Below, piece by piece: positions 51,221 to 63,539 of a stretch of DNA of 64,000 nt (its first letter is position 1; every line of letters starts with the position of its first letter). The position numbers and the translations under genes were made by a program. A model generated the notes under the pieces. The model did not search any database. It was not told where the DNA came from and saw nothing but the letters and a program-made list of their open reading frames with translations. This DNA is from Pratylenchus scribneri (taxonomy: Eukaryota; Nematoda; Chromadorea; Rhabditida; Pratylenchidae). Location of the stretch: positions 1,219,624-1,283,623 of the forward strand of contig JAQSEB010000098.1 of NCBI GenBank assembly GCA_030063045.1, written 5' to 3'.

Positions 51221-52424
51221 TCATTCACTTGCCTTCTGATTTTTACCATAATTTCGAAGACTACATTTGCGTCCAGAAAGATAGCCAGGCGGCGTATTTT
51301 CCATTTCATTCATAAAACGAACTTTGATTCCCTATAAATTTTATTCATAATTATTTATAAATAATTTTAAAAACTTGCCTTCACCACTGCCTTCAATTTA
51401 TTTTCACTGACTTTCTTTGCAGGAATCAAATTTTTATCGACAGCTTTTTTTATTTTTTTCGGGGCAAATCGAGGTCGACGGAATGCTAACTTAAAAAACA
51501 AAATTATTATAAAATAAAATGAAAAAAAAATTACTATTGGTGAAGCCAAACTATCCAATGTATCATCAGCCAAAGATGTCGCTGGATAATATTTGTGCTT
51601 AACCGCCGAAACTTTTGGTTGAATTCCCAAATCCACAGCCGAATAATCTTTATAGGAAGGAAAAGCCTCCCTTAAATAATATAATTTATTAATCCAAATT
51701 AAATTAAATAAACCTTTCCAGTGGCATAGTTGTTAAAGCCATTGTTGTGTAATTTAATGGTTCGGCAGAATCAATCACATAATTTTCAATTGGCAATTGA
51801 GGGAGAACCTAAAAAATGGAAATTATTCGAAGTTAAATATTTAATTTTTGTGATCAAAAGCTCTCTAGTTCTGGTTATTATTTATATTAAATTAGTTTTT
51901 ACTTTTTAAATTAAATTTTTAATTTACATATAGGTAAAACTACTTACATTGGCATGAAATTGCTTAACATTTTGCATATAATCCGTCAAACTGTCCAAAT
52001 CGAAGCGATGTATCGAAATGGGAATGTTTGGTTTTATTTCACTCTGACTGGAATCGGCATCTTGAATAATAATAGAAATAGAATTAACAATATTGCATTT
52101 TGTTTAATAAATTTTAGGTTAGGAAATAGAATTATTTAAGCTACTCATTTAAAGAACAATTAGCCAATTCTTAAAAGAATTTAATGGAAAATCATCGTGC
52201 TTTCCTTGATGGTCACACTTTGTTGAATTTATATTGTAAAGTTTACTTTGTTCCAAAATGTATTTTTCTTCTCTGCAGAGGGCCTCGAAATATTTCATCA
52301 TCAATGAATTAAGCAAATTAATCACCGAAGATTGGGCCGATTCAAAACCATTGTTGTAGATGATTGAGGCGGCCGAAGGAACCGACAATTTTGTCAGCAC
52401 ATTTTTATGGCCAGTTGATGTCAT
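51221..52424 (-). CDS. Putative histone-fold (TAF8/bromodomain-associated-like) protein
   Basis: Exons 52424-52247, 52060-51948, 51808-51714, 51670-51535, 51489-51379, 51331-51221 give 247 aa. The N-terminal exon has a histone-fold pattern of helix, loop and long helix (AASIIYNNGFESAQSSVINL, then LMMKYFEALCREEKYI) as in TFIID subunits of the TAF8/TAF3 type. The C-terminal half is Pro/Lys-rich with RRPRFAPKKIKKAVDKN and ends GYLSGRKCSLRNYGKNQ. The family call is tentative because only the fold pattern supports it. The second-last intron starts with GC (AAG|GCAAGT). The end of the first exon is the least certain junction. Confidence 0.55.
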
Positions 52425-52792
52425 CGTCGATAAATTGTTAAATATTTAAATCCTGCTTTAAAATGTATTAATAAATAATTTAGTAACTTTGATATCAACC
52501 AAAAATATATTATTTTGTAAATTTAACTTTTAAATAAAATGAACATTTTTATTTTTTTCAGCTTTATTTATCCAGAGACAAAATGACAAATTTATGGTCA
52601 AAATCAAAAAATTGGCAATTACAAAGAAATGAGATGATTGAAAATAATAATCAAGAAATAATAACAAATTTACGAATAATACCAACAATTGTCTCGTTTA
52701 CAATATAAATTGATTAGGGTAGGGTCAACAAAGTATCATGGAATGGGGGGTTCATTAGTAAATACAAATTTGGAATATTTAGATAAGAATAT

Positions 52793-54770
52793 TCAATAAA
52801 AGAATGGATTAGGTGGGAAATAAAATTGTTGTGGAGGATTTGCGGCGATCATTCCAAGGTTCCATCCCATTGGATTCGGCTGAGGCTGAAAGAATGGCTC
52901 ATGGCGAAATGCATTTGGTAGATATGGATTCGGAACGATGAATTGATGCTGAGGCAATACATGCACTTGAATCATGTCCAGGATTTTCTTTCCGGATGCT
53001 GTAAATAAGAGTAAATTAATGTAAAAATCATTTATATTTTTTTTCGAATTTAGCACTTCTATCCATACTAATCTAAACCAAAATTATTTAATTTTAAACA
53101 CTATTTAATTTATCATCATTTGGCTTACTTAATGATCGACGCCATTGATTCTTTTGACCGATTAATGTTTATTTGTTTAACTTACAGTATCGAGAGAGTT
53201 GATGTTGCACAAAAAGAGCACGCGAAATTATTTCATCCATCCATTTTTGGTTGCCTTTACGCTTTCCATCACGAATATCGACCGAAATTTCGAGCATTCT
53301 TTGAACCACATAATTGCCAAATTGATTGAAGAGCATAAAATCCAATGCAGTTCGGCCACTACTGAATAGTCATTAAAATATAATAAATTAACAGTAAAAA
53401 ATGCCCATCGGGCTCGTATCCTTCAAGAATCTCCAAAAACATTGCCTCCAAGCAATTATCGTCGGCATGCTCAAGAGCCTTGAATTTCAATTCAATTAAT
53501 ATTATTAAGTTTTTAAAAATAATTCTAACCACTTCAACAACATGTGAAGAAAACTTTCCCTGAGAAAGGATGAACAAGTTGTGCCTAAAAACATTTTTTA
53601 AATTTTTTTTTTAAAATTTATTAATGGACTTACATAAGTGATTCTTTGATTATGTGTTTTCGCTGCTCCGACAAATAATCCGACTTCAAAATGACTTGGA
53701 CGATGTAATTGGCGAATTCATTTTTGGCAAAATCGTAAGCATTTTGGATAATTGGAAAGATGAGAATGCGAAGAAGTTCCTTTGCAGTACTAAAATGTGA
53801 TTTCAGGTTTCAGCAATTCCCAATGTTATGTTAGAGTTAGAATAAAGTTACGTATTTTCCAAATGTTGTTCATGGTCTTTTTGGCATTCACTAATAACTC
53901 GCTCGAGCGCAGCCTGAACCACTCGGCACCCATATTTGTTCTCTATGATTTGCTGAATCCCAATTGAATCGATCAAAGATTGCATAAAGGTAGCATAAAC
54001 TTCCGGATGAAAATGGTTGACGACAAATTGAATAATATGATTCCCTGTAAGGTGGATTGAATTAGTATTTAGTAATGATATGAAGAACATCACCATTTTG
54101 ATCGGTTATTAATTGGAATTCATGTTCTTTGAACTGTTCCGACAAAAGATCTTGCACATTTTTGGATGGTAGATAATTGAACAATTTCTGAATGACGCGA
54201 CAACCTATAAAATGCATACATTAATAATTTAACTATACATTAATAGTGAACTCACCGTAACGATTTAATGCCAAATCAAGTGACATTTTCTTGATATTTT
54301 GCACTAGAGGTCCAGGCATTGAATTATCCATTTCCAATTCAACAAGTTTCTGCAAATTTTAAAACTTTGCGAATTATTGTCTTATTAATTACCTGTATCA
54401 GAAAGTTGGCATTATTATCCATCGCCAAATGTGCCAGAATTTTATCCGAACATAAAAGCATATCAATGATTTTTTGACGGAATTGCTTATCCTCAAATGC
54501 TTTCTGCTGAAGCCGCTTACTCCCTTCGGTATTTTCTGCCATTTTAACAATTTCCTCGTTGTCCTTGCTCGTGATCAAAAATTTGTCAATATCATAGTGT
54601 TTGGGATTGAAATTGGAATGGAGAAACGATGATTCAAATGACGTTGATGTTGTAGATATCGAAGTATATGAAGAAGAGCAATATGAGGATGATGATGGTG
54701 GATTTATTATGGGGGGCATATGCGTCATAATCTTTTCCATGAACCGAGCATAATCCACAATGTTTAACAT
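52793..54770 (-). CDS. PUF (Pumilio/FBF) RNA-binding protein
   Basis: Nine exons: 54770-54393, 54349-54256, 54204-54094, 54044-53852, 53789-53634, 53584-53530, 53478-53405, 53361-53186, 52998-52793, giving 480 aa. Multiple PUF repeats with the RNA-contacting tripeptide context are visible: DNNANFLIQ, NRYGCRVIQ, DQNGNHIIQ, NKYGCRVVQ, NEFANYIVQ, QGKFSSHVVE, NQFGNYVVQ. PUF proteins bind UGU-containing 3' UTR sites and repress translation, notably in the nematode germ line. A short Ser-rich N-terminus precedes the repeats; the tail is Pro/Phe/Asn-rich. Intron 53362-53404 is ambiguous: GC donor gives 43 bp, the only nearby GT would give 31 bp with three extra residues. It is divergent from the Ser/Thr-rich gene, with 510 bp between start codons. 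Confidence 0.95.
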
Positions 54771-55280
54771 TTTGATATTTTGTATAAAATAAAAATTTTC
54801 TAAAAAAATCAATTTAATAAATCGAAAAAATTGGCTTGACTTGCTCTAAGCTCTATATTTAACTTTGATGACAAAATTTAATCAGTTACGTTATAATCAC
54901 CGCTTCCGCTTTGTCTTTATTTTTAGAATTACCAAGATTAAAAATAAGATAGGGTTGGCATTGGCAATCAGTCAAGGGCACCTCACCTTCCTTCGTAAAT
55001 TGTGGTTTGATTCACTTTCGTCTTAGCTCTTCTCCTCATTTTTTTAACAAAAAGAAGAAAATCCGAGAAGCGAAACTGCGAAAATCGATTGGATGTAATG
55101 TCTTATGAAATTTTTGGCGAAATGTCTAGAACTACTGTATCAAAAATTTTTAGGTTTTTTCTTTCCGCATTGCAATTTTAATGTTTGCTTCTCAAAATTT
55201 TGAGTATAAAAATCAATACTCTTTTCTTATTAGGCCACAACCAACAATCTCCCTTAACCCTTCAATTCCAATTTTATTCA

Positions 55281-56432
55281 ATGAACCATCAACATTTCTT
55301 CTTATTCTGCTTTTCCCTTGGCTATTCCATGTTCGACGATTCCTTTGCAATGCCAATCCAAACAACAGTGCAACCGACAACAAATGTGTATCCCGCTAAA
55401 GTCTGGATGGATTCAGCAATTGGTATTGGCATTTATTTCGGCTTGTGAGTTTTAATTCTTAACAATTTTTCTATTAATCTTTATACAATTTAGATGTCTC
55501 GTTTTGTTTATGGCCACACATTTTTTGCTGCAACAACCGAAAGAAGCCCAGAAGTCGGAACAATCTGTAAAAACAGCAAAATTATATGTGGATGATTCGA
55601 CGCTATTGACAAAACAATCAAATGCCGCAAATAGAGAATCAATAATAGTGTAAGTTAATTTGGCAACGTTTTTATTTATTAAACACTTTAATTTTCAGCA
55701 CACTCGGCAGTCAATATGGCACAGAGGATGGTTCCGGATCGGCATCAGACAAAATCAAACAGGACGAATTGGCCGGTAAAACTGCTCGGGAAAAAAAGAA
55801 GATTCCTCCAAAATTGTTCACTGAAAGAGAGGTGGGTCTTTTTTGGATAAAGTAATGAAATCTAATGTTTTTAACTTTTACAGCAGAAAACGCAGGAAGA
55901 TATGACATCGAGCATCAGAATAAATGCAGAAGCGGACAGAGTTGAAACATCATACAATCTTGCGCTACCTTCTTCATTTCCAAAGGTTTGTCTTCTGTTC
56001 ATATTTTTTAAAAATGTTTTTGAATTTTAGAGTGCACGATCAATTGATACAACGGCCAGAAGTCCCAGCATTGGAGGCACTGTCAAAAATGGCGGCAACA
56101 ACAAACGCAGCAGCAGTGGGACATATTCAACGTCGTCATCAACCAGTGGCTCTTCAACATTTTCCGGTTCCGGCAGCAGCAGTGGTTCATATTCAACAAC
56201 GGGGAGTGGCTCATCAACAACGGAGAGTGGCTCATCAACAACGGAGAGTGGTTCATATTCAACAACGGAGAGTGGCTCATCAACAACAACGGAGAGTGGC
56301 TCATCAACAACGGAGAGTGGCTCATCAACAACGGAAAGCAGCAGAACCAACTCTTCTTCATCGCGAACAATCACAACTTCATCATCCACATCAACGGAGG
56401 ATTCAACTGCTGATGAAACAAAGAGGCCATGA
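55281..56432 (+). CDS. Uncharacterised single-pass membrane protein with Ser/Thr repeat tail
   Basis: Exons 55281-55444, 55494-55649, 55699-55831, 55884-55985, 56031-56432 give 318 aa. The N-terminus may be a signal peptide (MNHQHFFLFCFSLGYS). One transmembrane helix follows (SAIGIGIYFGLCLVLFMATHF). The cytoplasmic part is charged, with KTAREKKKIPPKLF. The C-terminal exon is almost pure Ser/Thr/Gly, with repeated SGSSTTE and SGSYSTTE units. No family recognised. The codon pattern, five phased exons and a single TM make it a confident gene of unknown function. Confidence 0.8.
56195..56340 (+). repeat. In-frame 21-bp repeat (SGSSTTE)
   Basis: About seven units of AGTGGCTCATCAACAACGGA plus G, some with TAT replacing TCA and one with an extra ACA codon, within the last exon of the membrane protein gene. 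Confidence 0.9.
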
Positions 56433-58101
56433 TGAGAAGTGTGCGGAAATTAAGAAAATGATAAAATCTTCGATCGATAATCCAATTTCCGCTTTTATTG
56501 TTCATATTTTTTGTTTGTATTTTTTTGTATTTGTATAAATTTTGTTTACCATTTCTTATTGTTTTTTTTATTATTGGATAAAATTATAAAATAAAATTTT
56601 CGCTGCAAATTTAATTTCGACAGTATTCATTTTTTATCCCATTCCCTATTTGCCCACCAGCAGAACCACAATTCATTCCTCCTTCTCTTTTCAAATTTTC
56701 TGCCCATTTGGGCACGACAAAAAGCAAAAAATGGCGCCAGACGAATTGGATATTGGCATGAATAAAGAAAATGAGAAATAGATGGTGGAAGAAATGGGAA
56801 AGAAAAGGTGTTTTGGGTTTGACTTTGCCTCTTTGATTTGGCCGCTTCTTTCCGCCTTTCTCCATCCGGCAGCTGGGTCGAATGGACCACCAGCAGTTTA
56901 TATCCTTCTTTGTCATTTTCCGCACCTTTGAATTGGTTTTTAGGATTTTGGAATGCGAAGACCACCACAAAATCTTGCCGATAACACAAGAATTATCGTT
57001 AAGTCATCTTCCTTCCTTTTCCATTCTCGACCAATCACCAAAATCGATTTAGTCCTAAAATGAATTTGGCCTATAAATTCCATTCCTCTTTTCTCTCCGG
57101 AATTGGTTGGCCAAAGTCATAAATCAGTCATTGAGTAGAGTTTAAGCAAACAATCAAATAAATTGACTCACTCACAGGAATGCCTGCTGCCTTCATCAAA
57201 TTCTCCCAAAAACGAGGGTTGTTAACCCCCTCCCCCAACCCCAGTCCCTAAAAAACATAGCACCAAATTTGCATTCGGCCAAATGAACAGCGGTGAGCCA
57301 TACTTCCATTTGGAATATTGAAAAAAAAACATTTTAAAGGGAATATTCCTAAAATATAAAAGTAAAAATTGCCTCTTCCTATGCAGTATGCACCCACCAC
57401 AAATCCCAATTGTCATTGTCTCTCTTAAAAATTTTAAACAAATTTTTAATCAAATAAATTGCTGTTGGTTTTGGACACTCATTAATCTTCATTAGTTGTT
57501 TTCTACCCCTTTATTAACCCTTAATATTGACAGTAAATTAATTCGATTACATGGCTCCATTCTGTCGCCTTCCGCGCCAATTGCTCGAATGAAAAAATGG
57601 AAGGGAAATTGAATAAAATTGCCGGCGGGACGGCTCAATTTCAAACTATTTTTTGAGGGAATTTTGCACAATTTTTCTGCTTGTATGGGATTATCCCTTT
57701 GGCTGAATATGGCAAAATCTTCCATTTATTCACACTCAAATCCACCACTATACCCAAAATGAATGATTCACTTGAATATTCCATATTAATCGCCTCTCAC
57801 TTTATTCCATCCCCCCATTCCCGTCAATTCGCATTTATTTATCAACCCCTTTCATATTTATTCGATTCAATTCCCCTCCTCATTCACCCCTCCGGTGCCA
57901 AATTGTCGCTTTCTTTCTTTAGACGAAAAACAAAACACCCGAATCTCGAGGAAAAGGAGGGAGGAAGGATTGGTACATCCCAGTCGAGTGACCGTATTTT
58001 TTTACTATTTAATCAGAGGGCCATTCGGCGCCAATCTCGACATTATGTTTCGAAGGAGCATCCGAATTGGCTTCTTCATTTTCACTTAATTTATTTCGGA
58101 A
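56433..58101. other. Intergenic, with one minus-strand coding candidate at 56627-56989
   Basis: The minus frame 56989-56627 contains QDFVVVFAFQNPKNQF and KEGYKLLVVHSTQLPDGE, which reads like folded protein, and ends at 56627. No phased upstream exon or known family was found. The rest shows nothing supportable; a + frame at 57.68-58.18 kb overlaps the start of the RGM gene in another frame. Confidence 0.35.
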
Positions 58102-59896
58102 ATGCCTTATATTTTGCCTTGGCTTCTTCGGATCTTTCCCTACTTCTTCTTTCTGCGGCCAATTTCAGCCAAAAATGTTGATCAAAAAATTCCTTGCCTT
58201 GTTGGAATGTGCACTTCTAGGCAAGTATTTTTAGTAGAAATAAATGTATGAACAATTAATATTAGGCATAATCAAATGTTGGAGGAACATGGAAGTGTGC
58301 CTTCGGCCAATCTTGAATATTGTCTTCTGCTAAAGGCTAATTCACTAATGAAAGGGGAATTCATCCAATTAAAATGAATTTCAGGACTATTTGGCTTGTT
58401 TGAATGATTCCTTCCCCACCTGCCTTTCACACCTTGATTTTCACTCGGCTATCACCGCTGCTAACCAAAAATGGCGAAAGTTTCAATGCAAAAATTTTGA
58501 GGCAAAAAAAATTGATAAATTGGAATGCCAATTTTGGAAAATGGATGAGGAGATGGATTATGGGAATAAAGGTAGAGAATTTTGGTCACTGTTCTGAATT
58601 TGGCCAATTCAAGTAGAAGATTATGAATATGGCGGCAATTTGGATGGGGTAGAGGAAAAGAGCGAAGAAGATGGCATCGACCTTACAAAATGTGCAATTT
58701 TTGGCCAAGTCGATTAAAACACTTTTCCATATTTACATTAATATTAAATTCAGCTTCATTTACGTCCATTCCATTCGGCCAAACCTGAAATGTGCAAATT
58801 TGTGGGTGCTCGTCCACTTTTTGACAATCGTTTCTTCCTCATCCAAATCACCAGTATTCCTTTCAATTCAACAAATCCAATGAATGTTCATGTAATTTCC
58901 AAGGTATTTCTGTCCCAATTTTTCTCACTATTTATCCATTCATTTAGGTTGCAATCATCATTCGGCCTCGAGAAGGCTGCATTCCTGGCCAAAAAGTATA
59001 TTTGGCTGATGCGGCGGATTCGGGTCATTTGCCTGGGGCATTCCAAGATGGGACAACCGAAATTGGGGAAAATCCTGCAAAAAAGTACTTCCACTATTTT
59101 GCCAAAATGATTTACCTACATCTTTTTAGAGTGTTGGAAATTGTGCAATTTGCAGGGAATCGGGTGGACATTTTGCTCAACCATTTGGCAACAACAATTC
59201 GAATCCGCAAATTTGGGAACAAATTCCTCAACATTTTTATCCATTCTCCGAGAAGATTGCTCAATATGGTGAGGAGTCATTGAATTTCCCTCATTTTATA
59301 TTCATTTTCAGCATTATGACAATAAAAATTTATGTGCCGATGGATGTTTGGAAATGCAAAACAAAAATGAATTGGAAAGGCATAAAAATATGAATGATGA
59401 TTTTTGTGAAGAGGATTCATTGGAATTTTGTTCAAAATTATTTTGGGAATGGATAAATTTGCCACCTGAATGGATTTCCCTTTGTATCCATGGATTGACC
59501 TCTTCTCAACCAGAAATGGTCCAAATTTGGAGGGATTCTTTCCGCAAAATGTTTGAAGATTTATTTGGGTAATTTTAAATTAAAAATAATTTTCTGAAAA
59601 TTATTTTCAGAAAATCAAAGGCAAATGAGGAAAGAAATAGCACAAAAATTGTGGATGAATTGAAAATGAAAACATTAATGGAAAAATGGGGCGGTTGCTC
59701 ATCATTATTCCCAAAATGGACAAACTCCAGCAACGGTCCTCGAAAATCCCTCCCCAACCCATCAAATTCCCTTCAAATTCCCCTTTCAGCGATTTCTACC
59801 TCATTTTCACCAATTCCTTCATTTTCAAACCATTTTCCCCCATCTATTTCCCTCATTGTCACATTTTTTGTCTTCATAAAATATTTATTCTTTTAA
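58102..59896 (+). CDS. Repulsive guidance molecule (RGM/DRAG-1-like), GPI-anchored BMP co-receptor
   Basis: Nine exons: 58102-58220, 58266-58335, 58385-58571, 58614-58708, 58754-58903, 58948-59084, 59130-59268, 59312-59568, 59611-59896, giving 479 aa. Signal peptide MPYILPWLLRIFPYFFFL. The Cys-rich N-domain has CLVGMC, EYCLLLKDYLACL, CLSHLDFHSAI. The von Willebrand D-like region follows: KCAIFGQLHLRPF, CKFVGARPLFDNRFFLIQI, GQKVYLADAADSGHLPGAF, TTIRIRKFGNKFLNI, CADGC. The Ser-rich end finishes with a hydrophobic tail (ISLIVTFFVFIKYLFF) fitting GPI attachment. RGMs bind neogenin and BMPs; C. elegans DRAG-1 acts in BMP-like body-size signalling. The FGDPH motif, whose Asp-Pro bond is cleaved in vertebrate RGMs, reads FGQLH here. 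Introns 58221-58265 and 58336-58384 both start with GC. Confidence 0.92.
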
Positions 59897-60233
59897 ATTT
59901 ATGAAAGAGCTTTTATAAATAATTAATTATAAATTTTAATAAATACAATACAAATTATAGGAAAATTGGACAGAAAGACAAAGAACAAATCGTTCATAAT
60001 GTTTTGAGGGAAGAGGGCTCGATCCGACCCAGAAATAAAGGCCTCAATCAATTTTTCGAGACATGAAATCGACATTAAAATGAAATGAAAAGGTTTAGTT
60101 AGTGGATTACTGTATAAGAAGAAAGGTGGGAGTGGGATATTTTGATTGAAGGAAGGTCATTGGACAAATTGAAAAGGGAAATTGTCCCCAAGCATAATTT
60201 ATTTTTTCTTCACTGCATTTCCATTTCATTCTT

Positions 60234-62051
60234 TTAACCGTGCGGCCTTTCAGACGCTGCCAATTCGATTTGTTCTTTTTGATATTCCTGAAACAAAAAT
60301 TGATTATTCCTTAATTAATTATTCCAACCTTAATATAATAATCCAATGTACGGGATAAACCCTCTTCAAAAGGCACAACGCAATTCCAGCCTAATTCATT
60401 CCGAATTTTGTTGAAATCCTTAAAAAATTATTATTTTTCATTTTTCAATATTTCCCCTCAACAATATGATAACGGCGATCATGATATGGTCGATCCGGAA
60501 TTGATTTGAATTCAATTTTGCTTGATTCCCTGCAAAAAATATTCCAAATAATTGGACTATAATTCCTCTACCTGGCCAACAATTTTTGCACTTTTTCATG
60601 AAGCATTTCAGTCTAGAAATATTTAATAAAAATTTATAAATTTATATTAAAATTTCTACCAAATGTAAATTGCACTTTTCGAATTCCGTTCTGTGAATGA
60701 TCAAATAAAATATTTTTTCCATTTCCCCAACAACCCAATATTGTAAATTTGGCCAATTCGCCCATTCTCTGTAACCCGTTTTATGGCCTCGGCACAATCA
60801 TCCACGAACATCCAACTCCTTTAAAAGTGCTATTCATTCTTCTCATAAATTCCCCTACCTCATATGCATTCCATCACCCATTAATGGGTATGGTTTGCCT
60901 TCCAAGGCTAATCGTGTGAATTTTGGGATCAATTTGGAGTAAGCTTGTCTCGGCCCATAAACATTATTCTAAAACTTATGTTCAGTTATTTAAATTTGTG
61001 AAAAATATATACTGACCATCCTAACCATCACATAGGGCACTTTATAAGAATGCTAAATTAAAATGAATTTTACAATTCCATTTCAATCCCTCTTCTACAT
61101 GATAACTGCGGACAATTATTTCGCAGGCAGCTTTACTGGCCGCATAAGGATTTGTTGGATTTAGTGGAGATTCCTCGCTTTTGGCTGCCACTTCATCCAC
61201 AGAATCGCCATAAACTTCATCTGCAATCATCATTCAATTCAATTGGATACTAAAAAAGGTACACCGACCGGTACTGATATGGACAAGTCTTTTGGTTTGG
61301 CCAAAGGCATTGATTGCCTCTAACAATTTTGTTGTTGCGATCACATTTTCTTGAATTGTGCCAATCCTGTCTGAATATGATTCGTCCACATGAGTGATTG
61401 CGGCAAAATGGATTATCTTTTGATAATTAAATGGAATGAAGGGATTGATTGAATGAGCTTATTAGTTTACTGTGTCAATTTGATGTTCCCTTAAAATGCC
61501 TTCCACCAAATTCTGGTCCATCAGTGTCCCATGCACAAATACATATCTTTCAGAATTTCGTACTTCAGAGACAATATGGTCTGGTGAAGCTCCATAGGCA
61601 AGTTTATCAAGGTTAATAAATCTACAGATATGATGGATTATGTTCTTGCCTTTTCTCGTCTCCATATCTACCTTGCTTCAGGCCATTTAGCGAAAATGTA
61701 ATTGATGAAGTTGGAGCCAATGAAACCACATCCGCCTGTGACCAACACACTTTGAGGCTTCAAATGTACATTTAAATTCAATTTGTTGTCTTTTTCAAGG
61801 GCAACATTTCGATGAAACATTCCAGCTATTTTGTCTCTCTCTTTTGCCGCTTTTTCTTTACGTCGATGTGTGATTGAATATCCCGTTTGGAATATATGCT
61901 TATCTTTGGAAGAAGCTGCTCGCTCCTCGTCAAAAAGAAGCCGCTTGATGACCGGACGGCGAGTGAAAGCTGGTAAGGAAGATACGCAAATTTTTATAGT
62001 CCGAGGGGGATGATGAAGAGGAGAAGACGAATTTGTTGATGCCGCGGGCAT
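60234..62051 (-). CDS. dTDP-glucose 4,6-dehydratase-like NAD-dependent sugar dehydratase (TGDS/RmlB family)
   Basis: Twelve exons: 62051-61672, 61621-61471, 61416-61269, 61220-61099, 61052-61017, 60968-60859, 60818-60735, 60690-60660, 60612-60572, 60529-60463, 60418-60329, 60287-60234, giving 437 aa. Extended SDR features: [10 protein letters not shown] nucleotide-binding glycine motif, [20 protein letters not shown], the catalytic [10 protein letters not shown] (Tyr and Lys), [20 protein letters not shown], and [16 protein letters not shown]. It converts a nucleotide-activated glucose to the 4-keto-6-deoxy sugar; in nematodes the pathway supplies deoxysugars, possibly for cuticle. The N-terminus has about 90 extra residues, Ser/Pro- then Arg/Lys-rich; ATG 62051 is the first in-frame Met, but the open frame runs farther upstream. 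It converges with the RGM gene, leaving 337 bp between stops. Confidence 0.95.
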
Positions 62052-62706
62052 TGATATTGGAAGGAAGAATTTGCACGAGAATGGGGAGGCCACCGATGAT
62101 GATGCGCCACCCAATTCAGGTTCTTTCCTTTATTGGTTGTTCATTTTCCATTCTTCAATCCCATTATCGGCATGGTGGAAACAACAAATGAATAGACAAC
62201 AAGTTTAATTTGCACTCTATTTGATCATATAAAGGGAAGGACAATCAAGGATAAGTCTGATATGATTGTTTTTTGACCTTGATTTAATTGGATTGGACTA
62301 TGAAAACTTTGAAAAAAAAAAACGATATTTGGTAAATTTAAGTTATTTTATTTGGGATGGTTTTTGCCGTTTTCACTTTGTTACAGAGGAAATTACGGAA
62401 GGAGGAATGGGTCGATGAACAAGCATACAATTTTTGCGAGTTCTCCAGACACATGCGAAATTGTGTTGACCCCTTTTTCGATTACTCCGATCCGATGATT
62501 GAAATCGATATGCGAAAAACTCATGCATTTTGAGAAATCCAAACCATAACATTAGAAATTCATTTTTTTTTTATTAACAATACAAATTAGAACAATAGTT
62601 TGGTTTAGAAATGGAAAATGTTGCTGGAAATTAATGAATCGTATTTGCTCATTTTACTTTCCACCCAAAAAGCCATTTATTAAAATATTTCAATCCTATA
62701 TATGTT

Positions 62707-62906
62707 GCGGCCAATACTGATTACCGGCCAAAACTGATTTTGGCCGGCCAAAACTGATTTTGGCCGATTTTCGGCCAAAACTGATTATGGCTAGCCAAAA
62801 CTGATTTTGGCTAGCCAAAACTGATTTTGGCTAGCCAAAACTGATTATGGCCGGCCAAAACTGATTATGGCCGGCCAAAACTGATTATAGCCGGCCAAAA
62901 CTGATT
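62707..62906. repeat. Tandem ~21-bp palindromic repeat (GGCCAAAACTGATT)
   Basis: Eight or nine units of CCAAAACTGATTNTGGCNNG; the joints CCGGCC and GCTAGC make each unit partly palindromic. It lies directly before the 124-bp array. Confidence 0.93.
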
Positions 62907-62922
62907 GAAGATGGAAATAGAG

Positions 62923-63475
62923 GGATTAAGGTGGATATGGGGGGATAAGCCGGATTAAGCCCAGAAATTGAAGGGAAATGGCCCGCAGGGCCAGTGGGGT
63001 GTAGGGGAAGTGTCTGATAGTGCGCGGGATATAGCTGGATATAGGAGGATTAAGGTGGATATGGGGGGATAAGCCGGATTAAGCCCAGAAATTGAAGGGA
63101 AATGGCCCGCAGGGCCAGTGGGGTGTAGGGGAAGTGTCTGATAGTGCGCGGGATATAGCTGGATATAGGAGGATTAAGGTGGATATGGGGGGATAAGCCG
63201 GATTAAGCCCAGAAATTGAAGGGAAATGGCCCGCAGGGCCAGTGGGGTGTAGGGGAAGTGTCTGATAGTGCGCGGGATATAGCTGGATATAGGAGGATTA
63301 AGGTGGATATGGGGGGATAAGCCGGATTAAGCCCAGAAATTGAAGGGAAATGGTCCAAAGGGCCATTGGAAGGTCGGGTAGTGCCTGAGAGTGCGCGGGA
63401 TATAACCGGATATTGGGGGATTAAGGTGGATAAGGGTGAATTAAGCCGGATTAAGCCCCGGAATAGATGTAGTAT
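62923..63475. repeat. 124-bp tandem repeat array
   Basis: Units start GGATTAAGGTGGATATGGGG at 62923, 63047, 63171 and 63295, exactly 124 bp apart; the first three are virtually identical and the fourth diverges after about 60 bp. Internal short words (GGATATAG, GGATTAAGCCGG) are themselves repeated. Confidence 0.95.
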
Positions 63476-63539
63476 TAGGCTCAAATTCCTCTACCGAGCC
63501 GCTGACGGCTCTTGATTGGTCATCCTGGCCCTAACTCTA

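Noticed and set aside
59077..59129. A GC donor at 59077 joining to AGT at 59130, giving a Cys-rich frame in the RGM gene.
   Set aside because: The GT donor at 59085 gives the frame that aligns with RGM (TTIRIRKFG) and leads in phase to the next exon.
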